Source of the DNA: Actinoplanes couchii
GTDB taxonomy: Bacteria; Actinomycetota; Actinomycetes; Mycobacteriales; Micromonosporaceae
NCBI RefSeq assembly: GCF_016862075.1
Contig: NZ_BOMG01000126.1
Location: 1 to 48,636, forward strand
Length of the DNA stretch: 48,636 bases
Direction: 5' to 3'
The notes under the pieces were generated by a model. That model made no database searches and was not told where the DNA came from. It saw only the letters and a list, made by a program, of their open reading frames with translations. The translations under genes and the position numbers were made by a program. How positions within the stretch are numbered: the stretch's first letter is position 1; each line of letters starts with the position of its first letter. Below are positions 27,057 to 34,961 of this stretch, piece by piece.

Positions 27057-27931
27057 CCGGCCGCCCCCAGCAGGCGCCGGAGAAATCCGAGATGCTTCCC
27101 CCGGCTCGTCCAGATGTCCGGGCCCCACGTCACTTCCCAGGCGGTCAAGCGACCCAGGTGACGACGCGCGGCCGGGATCGCCTCGGCAACGCCCGGGTCG
27201 GCCTCGAGGGTGCTGCGGACGACGTCCCACCCCGAGCCTGCCGGTAAGGGCCGGGCGGACGTCTCCCGGGTGCGGTCCACCCGGGTGCGGACGACCGCCG
27301 AGATCGAGACCGGCTTCGCCATCACCTGTCCGGGAAACCGTCCGGCCCAGTCGTATCCGACGCGGGGGCGTCCCGGTAGGTACGGCTCGGCATCGGCGAC
27401 ACCGTCGAGTCCTGGAAGCAGCGCGGCCAGCTCCCGGTCCAGATGCATCTCGCGGAGCAGGCCGCTGAACAGCGGCGGATCACAGCGCATGTCCATCAGG
27501 GCGGTGTCGTCACCGGCCAGCCGGCCACCTTCGTCGAGCCAGCCCGCGGCCGTCGACGACTTCCCGTCGTGACGGTGACCCACGACGAGGACGGCGGTGT
27601 CGTCGCAGTCCACCAACAGGCCACCGTGCACAGCGATCAGTCCCAGATCTGCCCACACCACGTGCAGCGCCTTCGCGAAGCCGTAGTAGAAGAACCAGTT
27701 GGCGCCGCCGTCCAGGATGTCGGCCGGCAGCGTCCAGGTCCGGCGCCCCGCCTCGCCCGACATCGTCGCGGGCGCCCCGCCAGGGGCGACCGCACACGTC
27801 AGGGTCGCGTCCGGAGCCGCCGGGCGAGGTACCTCGTGATGGGCGAGGACCACTCGGGCCAGACCGATCACCGGCTCCGGGCCGTCGATCCGCACGAGCC
27901 GTCCAGCGAACGTCACCGTCGCCGAGATCAT
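27053..27931 (-). CDS. HPr-kinase-like protein
   Basis: A 292-residue protein with the HPr kinase fold signature: Walker A G-H-R-H-D-G-K-S-S-T (Lys124) after a beta strand (V-H-G-G-L-L-V), and the following L-A-G-D-D-T-A acidic pair. Relatives include the HprK-related kinases beside lasso peptide and exopolysaccharide loci; the lasso relatives phosphorylate a serine on the peptide. I chose the ATG at 27931 because a GTGGAG lies five bases upstream; a GTG at 27946 is the alternative. Its stop overlaps the ligase start. The nucleotidyltransferase next to it is a known neighbour of this kinase family. The substrate here is unknown; a carrier-bound or small-molecule hydroxyl is possible. Confidence 0.82.
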   Translation of the reverse strand: MISATVTFAGRLVRIDGPEPVIGLARVVLAHHEVPRPAAPDATLTCAVAPGGAPATMSGEAGRRTWTLPADILDGGANWFFYYGFAKALHVVWADLGLIAVHGGLLVDCDDTAVLVVGHRHDGKSSTAAGWLDEGGRLAGDDTALMDMRCDPPLFSGLLREMHLDRELAALLPGLDGVADAEPYLPGRPRVGYDWAGRFPGQVMAKPVSISAVVRTRVDRTRETSARPLPAGSGWDVVRSTLEADPGVAEAIPAARRHLGRLTAWEVTWGPDIWTSRGKHLGFLRRLLGAAG

Positions 27932-27961
27932 CGGCACTCCACACACTGCGGGATGTTCACG

Positions 27962-29104
27962 TCACCACTCCTCCTGCCCGAGTTTCTGATTCCACCGGCT
28001 GCGCGCCGGCCGGTGCGCCCGCAACGAGAAGAGCTGCCGCTCGAAGGTGTCCTCACCCGGCACTTCACGAGATCCCTCACGCAGGTGGGGTGTCATGGCT
28101 TCGACCGGCATCGGATAGCGCGTGCACCACTCGGCCAGCACCTCGTCCGGAAACACCCGGGCGGTGTAGTGGAAGGCGAATGCGCACACGGGTGCCAGCC
28201 CCGCCTCCTGTACCGTAGCGGCGAACCGCTCCCGGTCGAGTTCTGCTCCCGCCAGATGCAGATAGCCCAGGAGGTCACAGAATTTGATCAGCTGCCAGTT
28301 GTCGTTGACATCGGCGTAGACCAGCGAGATGCCCTCGCGATAGATGTGGGTGCACAGGTTCAGCAGCATGTGTTCCGGCCGTGGCACGCGCAGGCGAGAT
28401 CCGGGCTTGTCGAGCGCCTCGGCGGCGACCGCGGCCAGACCGAAGGCGTACTCGTCCTCCGTGTCGAAGAAGTCGAATCCGACCTGCACTTTGTGGTACG
28501 GAGTGAGGACGGATCCGGTTGCCTTGTAGAACGGTGGCAGGGTGTGGTTGTAGAACAACCACATCCGTTCGGCCTTGCGCCCGAGTGGCTCCAGCAGGCC
28601 GGAGGCGACGTCCAGCACGCCGTGCCGGTAACCGGCGGCGAAGAAGTGCTGACGCACCTGCGGCGCGATCGCACGATCCATCGCCAGGTCGATGTCGTGC
28701 AGCATGCGGTTGGCCGGCTGATAGAGCGAGCCGATCAGCGCGCCGCCCTTGAGCACCACCAGTTCCAGTCCGGCGGTGCGCCACTCGTCCGCCTGCGTCT
28801 CCAGCATGTCGAGGAACAACTGGGTGCGCTCCCGGTTGGCCACGTACAGCTGGGACAGGTAGTGAGCCCAGAGCTTGCTGAGACCGCCGGTGCGCATGGC
28901 GGCGCGGATCAGGTCCAGCCGGGACAGCGTGTCCCAGAACAGCGGCAGGACCTTGTGCTTGGCGACCAGCGGCACGATCCGATTCCAGTCCAGCGGGGCC
29001 GAGAGCATCTTCTCGACCTCGGCGGCCCGGTCTGCGTCAGGACCGGGCCGGCAGACCCGGAGAATCAACGACTCCTCCGGTGTGAACGCGGCGTCCGGCA
29101 TCAT
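27962..29104 (-). CDS. Nucleotidyltransferase family protein (NTP_transf_5-like)
   Basis: A 380-residue protein. The pol-beta-type nucleotidyltransferase signature is visible as V-V-L-K-G-G-A-L (about 116-123) followed by R-M-L-H-D-I-D-L-A-M (133-142), with the D-x-D metal-binding pair. Members of this family occur next to HPr-kinase-like genes in lasso peptide and polysaccharide loci, but their reaction is generally uncharacterised. The ATG at 29104 overlaps the radical SAM stop (ATGA). The kinase-like gene follows after 30 bases. The pair suggests two-step decoration with a phosphate and a nucleotide, or transient activation by it (inference). Confidence 0.82.
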   Translation of the reverse strand: MMPDAAFTPEESLILRVCRPGPDADRAAEVEKMLSAPLDWNRIVPLVAKHKVLPLFWDTLSRLDLIRAAMRTGGLSKLWAHYLSQLYVANRERTQLFLDMLETQADEWRTAGLELVVLKGGALIGSLYQPANRMLHDIDLAMDRAIAPQVRQHFFAAGYRHGVLDVASGLLEPLGRKAERMWLFYNHTLPPFYKATGSVLTPYHKVQVGFDFFDTEDEYAFGLAAVAAEALDKPGSRLRVPRPEHMLLNLCTHIYREGISLVYADVNDNWQLIKFCDLLGYLHLAGAELDRERFAATVQEAGLAPVCAFAFHYTARVFPDEVLAEWCTRYPMPVEAMTPHLREGSREVPGEDTFERQLFSLRAHRPARSRWNQKLGQEEW

Positions 29105-30948
29105 CGGGCATCCCGCGCCACGGAGCGGTCGGCGGTCACGTCGACGACCTCGGCGGCATAGGAGAGCAGGCCGAAGTACCACTTCCCGTCCGGGTAGTCG
29201 CGTAGCCCACGCGGCCACCGAACTCGATACGTCCGGGGCGAACGTTCCGGCACGAGAGTCTTCCCCAGCCGTACGGACACCACGTCGTACTCCACGTCCA
29301 CCAACTCCTCGTGAAATCCGCTACCGGACAGCAGGACCGGGAAGGTCAATGCGTCGAACTCGAATGCCACTCGTGCCACAGCCGCCTGGTCCGCGGGCAG
29401 ACTCACGTGAAAGGTCTCCTCGGTGTACTGGCGCAGCATGTCGACGAAGCCGTCCCGGTCGTCGCGGATCGCCGCCCAGACCTCGCCCAGCGACAGGCGG
29501 TGGGTGGCCATCGGAATGCGGTAGAAACGAGCGAATCGCTTGGCCGTCGCGTCCGGGCTGTGCCGGATCCAGCCGCCGAGTGCCTCGGTGGTGCTCGCCA
29601 GGGAGACCCCGAGCTCTTTCATGACCCGCGGGTAGACCCGGTAGAAGCCGCTGGCCACCCGGAGGATGTTGTTGGAGATGATGAATCGCATGCCGTCCAG
29701 GAACTCCGAGCGCGACATCAGGGGGTGCTCGACGCAGTAGGCGTAGTCGGTGTCGACTTCCGCTTTCTCGGTGACGAGCCCGTACTCCTGCTTTCGCCTG
29801 GAGAACTCGGTGTTCGGCAGCAGATAGTGCGGATAGACGCTGAGCGCGTCGGTGTGCGGCGCCAGCACCTCGAACGACTCGAGGAACTCGGCGTACGACT
29901 CGCCCGGCAGACCCCAGATCAGCTCGCCGCGCGGCACCACGCCGTGACGCCGGCAGATCGCGGCCAGCTCCTCGATGCGGTTGATCTTCATGTTCTTGCG
30001 ATGGGCCAAGCGCAGCGCCTCCGGGGTGGCGCTCTGCAATGCCAGGGTGTAGGTGCTGTGGATGCCGGCGTTGTTCAGTTTCGCGCACAGCGACACGACA
30101 CGCTCGTTCGCGTTCTTGGCCCAGTTGGTGTGCATGGTGCGCGGGAAGCCGAACTCCGCTCGTAACTCGACCATGTAGTCGACCAGTTCGCGGTCACGGT
30201 CGAACATGCCGAAATTGGCATCGCAGATGTACCAGGAGTCGACCTGGCGTTCGGCCAGATAGCGCATCTCCGCCTTCACCCGCTCGGTCGGAAAATGCTG
30301 CACCCGCGCGCCGATCGCCTCACCCCAGTAGCAGAACGAACAGGAGTAGGGGCACCCACGGTTGGTCTCGAGCAGGGCGGTGCAATCCTGGCGCAACAGC
30401 GCGTCGAGAGAGCCGTTCAGGTACGGCGAGGGAATCTGGCTGAGGTCTGTCGCGCGTGGCCGCTCAGCTCCCTGGACAACCGTGCCGTCCTCCTTGCGTA
30501 CCGTCGCTCCGGGTATTCCGGCGAGATCGTCCACCCGGCCGGTTCGCCGCCAGCTGCGCAACAGCTCCCGGAACAGGAACTCACCCTCGCCGTCGGCGAC
30601 GACGTCGACGAACGGGCGCTCGCGCAGCAGTGCGATACCGCCATTGGAGACGTGGTTCCCGCCGTAGATCACCAGAACATCGGGGTTCTTCTCGGCCACT
30701 CGAGCGGCGATGGCGTCGGCATGCGCGAGGCTCCAGCCCTGACAGGACAGACCGAGCACGTCCGGGGCGCCGTCGACGAAGATCGCGCTGACCACGTCGT
30801 CCACCGACTCGCTCATGTGGCCCAGGTGCAGCCGGTGCTGGACGTGCGTACTCAGCTCCGGGTCTGCCTGCACGATGGCCGCGAGGTAGGCCACCGCGAT
30901 CGGGACGTAGCCTCGTTGGCCCGGTGGCTCGACTAGGGCGACCTTCAT
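29101..30948 (-). CDS. B12-binding domain radical SAM protein
   Basis: A 615-residue class B-type radical SAM protein. Residues 1-150 form a cobalamin-binding-like domain (I-Y-G-G-N-H-V and a G-E-G-E-F motif). The canonical cluster motif R-G-C-P-Y-S-C-S-F-C (Cys199, 203, 206) starts the radical SAM barrel, and G-L-P-G-E-S follows. The C-terminal 200 residues have no assignment. Such enzymes methylate unactivated carbon or phosphorus, or do other cobalamin-linked chemistry. GAGGAGG ends seven bases before the ATG, and that ATG overlaps the APH-like stop (ATGA). Its cluster spacing and sequence differ from the radical SAM protein at 22771, so the two are not recent duplicates. Confidence 0.92.
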   Translation of the reverse strand: MKVALVEPPGQRGYVPIAVAYLAAIVQADPELSTHVQHRLHLGHMSESVDDVVSAIFVDGAPDVLGLSCQGWSLAHADAIAARVAEKNPDVLVIYGGNHVSNGGIALLRERPFVDVVADGEGEFLFRELLRSWRRTGRVDDLAGIPGATVRKEDGTVVQGAERPRATDLSQIPSPYLNGSLDALLRQDCTALLETNRGCPYSCSFCYWGEAIGARVQHFPTERVKAEMRYLAERQVDSWYICDANFGMFDRDRELVDYMVELRAEFGFPRTMHTNWAKNANERVVSLCAKLNNAGIHSTYTLALQSATPEALRLAHRKNMKINRIEELAAICRRHGVVPRGELIWGLPGESYAEFLESFEVLAPHTDALSVYPHYLLPNTEFSRRKQEYGLVTEKAEVDTDYAYCVEHPLMSRSEFLDGMRFIISNNILRVASGFYRVYPRVMKELGVSLASTTEALGGWIRHSPDATAKRFARFYRIPMATHRLSLGEVWAAIRDDRDGFVDMLRQYTEETFHVSLPADQAAVARVAFEFDALTFPVLLSGSGFHEELVDVEYDVVSVRLGKTLVPERSPRTYRVRWPRGLRDYPDGKWYFGLLSYAAEVVDVTADRSVARDAR

Positions 30949-31985
30949 GGCAACCTCCTCATGCGCTCTGCACAGCCGTCCAGGTCGTCGGGTGTCAGCG
31001 TGCGGCGCTGCGCGATGGTGATCCCGCCCGCCAGGATCGCGACGCGATGGTCTTCGTCGAGATCCGGGTAGAAGGCCGGTGACGCCACCGCGGCCACCCG
31101 CATCGCGGTGTGCACCGGCAGCACCGTCGACGCGTCCTGATCTCCGGTCCCGGCCAGATACTCGTTCAGGAACGTCTGTCCGAGCCCGGTGCCCGGAACG
31201 CCGAGGGCCAGGTAGTTGACGAGCAGAGCCCCGATGTCCACCATCGGCTCGTCGCGCTCGGTCCGGCCCCGGTCGATGACGTGCAGCTCGTCCGCGGCGG
31301 TGAAGAGGATGTTTCCCGGATGGAAGTCACCGTGCACCTGGGCGACCGGGCGAACCACCGACTGCAACTCGATGACGCGCTCGAAGATCACCGACTGAAG
31401 GCGGTCCAGCAACGTCCGATGGCGCTGGCGGAACTCGGGCGGATACAGCCCGATCACGCTCATGATGCCTTCGGCGCCTCCCACCAGTTCCCGGAGGCCG
31501 CGCAGATGGGCCACACGATCCACGTGCCGGTCCCGGTGTATCTCGGCCAGGTAGCGGGCCAGGTCGGCGGCACGCCGGTGGTCATGCTCGGTCACGGACC
31601 GTCCGCCGCGGATATCGGTCAAGTCGTTCGCGTACGGCACACCGTCCACGAACTCCTCGATCACCGCGATACGCGCCGTGCCGGACAACCGCCGCCAGTG
31701 CCCGGCATCGTCGATCACCGCCGTCGCCAGGACGCGGGGATGCCGGGGCAGCCCGGACACCCGCGAGTACCAGAGCAGTTGCCGTGCGGCGTCCTCCGGC
31801 TGCTGGAACGGGCCCTGCCGGCCCCCGCCACGCACGATCACCCTTCTGGTCTCACCGTCCTGGCGGATCTCGGCCAGCTCGACCTGACTGAACGAGCCGA
31901 CACGGCCGGGTGTGGTCACCTCACTGATGGAGACGACAGCGGCCGGACCGTAGAACTCCTCGAGCAGGGCGTGTGCCGTCGTCAT
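30945..31985 (-). CDS. APH-fold phosphotransferase (aminoglycoside phosphotransferase family)
   Basis: A 346-residue protein kinase-like fold small-molecule kinase. The catalytic loop is V-H-G-D-F-H-P-G-N-I-L-F (His218, Asp220) and the metal-binding Asp follows in V-I-D-R-G-R. The N-terminal lobe is less clear but includes R-V-I-V-R-G-G-G and I-E-E-F-V-D-G. Family members phosphorylate hydroxyls of antibiotics, sugars or amino alcohols. Within this operon it could be biosynthetic or give self-resistance. The ATG at 31985 and the stop both lie in ATGA overlaps with neighbours, so it is co-translated with the hydrolase and the radical SAM gene. Confidence 0.88.
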   Translation of the reverse strand: MTTAHALLEEFYGPAAVVSISEVTTPGRVGSFSQVELAEIRQDGETRRVIVRGGGRQGPFQQPEDAARQLLWYSRVSGLPRHPRVLATAVIDDAGHWRRLSGTARIAVIEEFVDGVPYANDLTDIRGGRSVTEHDHRRAADLARYLAEIHRDRHVDRVAHLRGLRELVGGAEGIMSVIGLYPPEFRQRHRTLLDRLQSVIFERVIELQSVVRPVAQVHGDFHPGNILFTAADELHVIDRGRTERDEPMVDIGALLVNYLALGVPGTGLGQTFLNEYLAGTGDQDASTVLPVHTAMRVAAVASPAFYPDLDEDHRVAILAGGITIAQRRTLTPDDLDGCAERMRRLP

Positions 31986-33022
31986 GCCGGGAGCCCTCTC
32001 GCGATCAACCAGCGCAGCACCGGCTGGAAGATCAGCCGGCGCACGTCCGGCCCGAACAGCACGTCGAGGTGGCCATACCCAGGCACCTCGCAGATCTCCG
32101 CGTTCGGGTCGGCCGTCACGGCGGTGTGCCGGTCACGCGCACGACGATGGGTGCCGCTCTCTGTGCCGAAAGCGGCGAAGACCGGTATGCCACTGCGCTG
32201 GATGCCAGCGACACTCCGTTGCGGCCACTCGGCCGGCCCGGCCAGCGCCAGCAACCGTGCCTGCCGGCTCTGCAGTGCCGACCACGTGTCCCGGAGGCCC
32301 GTCAGATAGGCGGCCGCCACCTTCACCGTGCCCGGATCGGTGCCCGGCGCCACCATGCAGCCGTCCCCGCTGCCGGACGCCACCGCCAGCACTCGGGCAA
32401 GGGACCGTACGGCACCTGAGTCACCGGCCAGCACATCGGCGGCAAGCGACCGGAGGACGGACGGACGGGCCGACACGGTCTCCCATCGCTGGGCACGCTC
32501 GTCAACGAGTTCGGCCGCCACCCGGCCGATGGTCTCCGGGGCACCACGGCACGGCGAGATGACGCCACCGTCGAGCGCGACGATGCCGGCCACCCGGTGA
32601 GGCCAGAGTATGGCGGCCAGGTAACACAGGAAGCCGCCCATGCTGTGGCCGATCAGCACGATCCGGCGATCCCCGAGGCCGCCCAGCGCCGACGCGAGCT
32701 GCACAAGGAGCTGCCCCGTGCCTGCCGGAGTGTCTGTCGGGTGCTCGACCGAGCCGACCTCGACACCCTGTGCGGCCAGGTAGAGGCGGATGTCCCGGTC
32801 CGGATCGTCGGTGTACCCGAGCGCGGTGGCGAAACGTCCGGGCACGAAGAGGCACCGTGGCGCGGTTGTCTCCGGCGCTCCTGGGGGCCGGGCGTGCCGC
32901 TGTACCGACACGCCGGGTACCGAGCCGGTCCGCGCCCATTCCAGTTCCCGCCCGATGTCGACCAGTGCTCGCGCGATCGCCGGGCCGCGAGCGACCACCG
33001 GCGTGCCCGCGGTTGACGTCAT
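31982..33022 (-). CDS. Alpha/beta hydrolase (thioesterase- or acyltransferase-like)
   Basis: A 346-residue alpha/beta hydrolase with the nucleophile elbow I-G-H-S-M-G-G (Ser127) and a probable catalytic His in G-Y-G-H-L-D near the C terminus. The elbow resembles PKS/NRPS thioesterases and lipase-like enzymes. No signal peptide is seen, so it should act in the cytosol. In this operon it may release a product from the free carrier protein or hydrolyse an ester (inference). Its start overlaps the PhyH gene stop and its stop overlaps the APH-like start, both as ATGA. Confidence 0.88.
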   Translation of the reverse strand: MTSTAGTPVVARGPAIARALVDIGRELEWARTGSVPGVSVQRHARPPGAPETTAPRCLFVPGRFATALGYTDDPDRDIRLYLAAQGVEVGSVEHPTDTPAGTGQLLVQLASALGGLGDRRIVLIGHSMGGFLCYLAAILWPHRVAGIVALDGGVISPCRGAPETIGRVAAELVDERAQRWETVSARPSVLRSLAADVLAGDSGAVRSLARVLAVASGSGDGCMVAPGTDPGTVKVAAAYLTGLRDTWSALQSRQARLLALAGPAEWPQRSVAGIQRSGIPVFAAFGTESGTHRRARDRHTAVTADPNAEICEVPGYGHLDVLFGPDVRRLIFQPVLRWLIARGLPA

Positions 33023-33789
33023 GCCGGCACCGGGAATGGCGCCTCGCGCATCGAGAGACGGCCCCAGCGGTCCTCACCGCGTACCAGAACAGCGCGGAAC
33101 GGATGCCACCTCCACCCCGGCGGGCGCGGTTGATCGACGAACTTCTCCGCCTCACTGACCGAGGGGGAGACGAACCCGAGCTGCACCCCGCACCGGCGGC
33201 GCCCTGATCGGTTGGGGCGGCTGGAGTGGAACAGGGCGGCGTCGTGGAACGACACCGTGCCGGCCTGTTGCTCGATCGGCACGGCCTTCGCCTCATCGAT
33301 CAGCTCAGCGGGGATGACCTGATTGGCCCGGAGAACGTTGCCTGCCGGGGCGGACAGCTCATGCCGCACCACCCCGTGCCGATGCGATCCCGGGATGACT
33401 TCCAGACACCCGGCCTCCATGGTGCTGTCGTCCAGAGCCACCCACCCGACCACGGCGGTCGGTGGCTCGATGCCGTAGTAGGCGACGTCCTGGTGCCAGG
33501 CGAAATACGCGTCCTCGTGCTTGGTGCCGTCCTTGCATAGGAAGCGGACATTCGTCAGTGCGAGGTCCGGCCCCAGGAGCTGTTCCATCAGATCGAGCAG
33601 TCTCGGGTTGGTGGCGATCTCCCACGCGAAGCGGTGCTGGAAGTGGATGTTCTGGAAACCGAAACCGGCTCGTTCCGGGTCGGCGGCGGCAAGGCGCTCG
33701 TACTCGGCCAGACTGCGATCGACGAAGTCGCGGTCCATCACCGGAATACCCGGCGTGTAACCCTGCTCCCGGTAGAACTGCACGTCCAC
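33019..33789 (-). CDS. Fe(II)/2-oxoglutarate oxygenase, phytanoyl-CoA dioxygenase family
   Basis: A 256-residue PhyH-family oxygenase. The iron triad is visible as His99 and Asp101 in A-W-H-Q-D-V and His188 in F-H-D-A-A-L-F-H-S-S; the downstream Arg for 2-oxoglutarate lies in N-R-S-G-R-R-R. Members hydroxylate, desaturate or halogenate small molecules or carrier-bound amino acids. The start is a GTG at 33789 with GGGGAG about eight bases upstream, three bases after the aminotransferase stop. The stop overlaps the hydrolase start. Its substrate may be the product of the adjacent aminotransferase (inference). Confidence 0.93.
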   Translation of the reverse strand: MDVQFYREQGYTPGIPVMDRDFVDRSLAEYERLAAADPERAGFGFQNIHFQHRFAWEIATNPRLLDLMEQLLGPDLALTNVRFLCKDGTKHEDAYFAWHQDVAYYGIEPPTAVVGWVALDDSTMEAGCLEVIPGSHRHGVVRHELSAPAGNVLRANQVIPAELIDEAKAVPIEQQAGTVSFHDAALFHSSRPNRSGRRRCGVQLGFVSPSVSEAEKFVDQPRPPGWRWHPFRAVLVRGEDRWGRLSMREAPFPVPA

Positions 33790-33792
33790 TGA

Positions 33793-34890
33793 TCAGCTCC
33801 CCATGATGAGATTCGGTTGTGCCGTAGCCTGCTCGTCGTCACGCCCATCCGTTATGGACCGAAGCACGTCGGCGATCATGACCGCCTGTTCGGGCGGGGC
33901 GGCGGTGATCCGCACGAGGTCTCCCGGCAGGACCGCGATGGCGATTCCGGCACTGTCCGCGCGGCGGCGCACCTCATCGGCGGACATCCCGGCGGGGGTA
34001 CGGCCCACCACGAAGTTCGCCGTCGTGGGCACCGTCTCGAACCCGCTCTCGCGCAGTGCCGCCGTGACGAGTCGTGTCCCCTCGGCGAGCGCGGCGGTGT
34101 AGGCGTCACGTGTGCCGGGATGGGTGAGCGCCCAGCGGGCCAGAGCGAGCGTCGGCCCGCTGACCTCGTTGCGCATCCGGACCCGCCTCAGCATCGCCGA
34201 GACGTCCGCCGAAGCTGTCGCATATCCGCAGCGGATGCCCGCCATACCCCAGGCTTTCGAGAAACTGCGCAACACCGCGAGCTGCGGATGGCGGCCGATG
34301 CGGTCGTGCATCGCCGGAGCACCGAAGTGGTGATAGGCCTCGTCGACGACGAGCAGGCCGCCGCTCCCGGAGAGCCGCTCCAGCACCGACCGCACGAGGC
34401 TGTCCGGCAGCGGCCGGCCCAGCCCGTCCGGGTTGCCCAACAGGACCAGCCGCGTGTCGTCGCTGACGGCAGTGAGTACGGCCTCGGGGACCAACTGGAG
34501 GTCCGCGTAGGAAACGGCGCGCAGCTGCGCCTGGTGGGCATCGGCCTCCCGGAAGTATCCGTGATAGGACGGATGCAGGCACACCACCGCGTCGTCCGGG
34601 TCGATCATCAGGTCGAAGACCGCGCGTACCGCCGACTCGGCGCCGGCGAAGACGGTGAGTTCGCTCCGATCCCACCCTGTGCACTCGGCCAGCAGTTCGA
34701 CGGTGCTGCCCTCGTCCGGGTATCGGACGATGTCCTCCGGCCGGATCGCCACCGTCATGCCGGTGTGTTCATCGTCCGAAAAGGATATGGTCCGCTCGTT
34801 GCGATGCAGCCTCAGCCGGGCCTCGACGGACTCGGCGCGCTGTGGACGGACGTTCCCCTTGCCGGTGAGATGCGGTCTCGGCCTCAGCAT
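33793..34890 (-). CDS. Histidinol-phosphate-aminotransferase-like PLP enzyme
   Basis: A 365-residue class I/II aminotransferase of the HisC branch. The PLP lysine is Lys212 in S-F-S-K-A-W-G-M-A-G-I-R; preceding motifs are G-A-E-S-A (phosphate cup), Y-H-G-Y-F (ring-stacking Tyr) and N-P-D-G-L-G-R-P, with V-V-D-E-A-Y before the lysine. I take the ATG at 34890; a longer reading would overlap the divergent pyruvate-kinase-like gene. As first gene of a ten-gene operon it is likely biosynthetic. HisC-like enzymes often act on phosphorylated or phosphonylated amino acids, which fits the phosphotransfer-rich setting (inference). Confidence 0.93.
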   Translation of the reverse strand: MLRPRPHLTGKGNVRPQRAESVEARLRLHRNERTISFSDDEHTGMTVAIRPEDIVRYPDEGSTVELLAECTGWDRSELTVFAGAESAVRAVFDLMIDPDDAVVCLHPSYHGYFREADAHQAQLRAVSYADLQLVPEAVLTAVSDDTRLVLLGNPDGLGRPLPDSLVRSVLERLSGSGGLLVVDEAYHHFGAPAMHDRIGRHPQLAVLRSFSKAWGMAGIRCGYATASADVSAMLRRVRMRNEVSGPTLALARWALTHPGTRDAYTAALAEGTRLVTAALRESGFETVPTTANFVVGRTPAGMSADEVRRRADSAGIAIAVLPGDLVRITAAPPEQAVMIADVLRSITDGRDDEQATAQPNLIMGS

Positions 34891-34961
34891 CGGCCCTGCC
34901 CGCCGCCCGTCAGTACGATCGGTCCGGTCCGCCCGAACCCGCCACGAAAGCGAGTCACCCC
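34891..34961. promoter_or_regulatory. Divergent promoter region
   Basis: Seventy-one bases between the leftward aminotransferase operon and the rightward pyruvate-kinase-like gene. Both start here, so promoters for both are expected, but I cannot point to convincing -35 and -10 boxes. A GCGAG before the ATG at 34962 may be the ribosome-binding site. Confidence 0.4.

Noticed and set aside
27443..29161. Plus-strand frame opposite the HPr-kinase-like and nucleotidyltransferase genes
   Set aside because: Both opposite genes have clear catalytic motifs; this frame has none and starts and stops without signals.
22771..31000. Lasso peptide or other RiPP cluster
   Set aside because: The radical SAM, HPr-kinase-like and nucleotidyltransferase families suggest one, but no precursor peptide, B-type cyclase, leader-binding domain or leader peptidase is visible.
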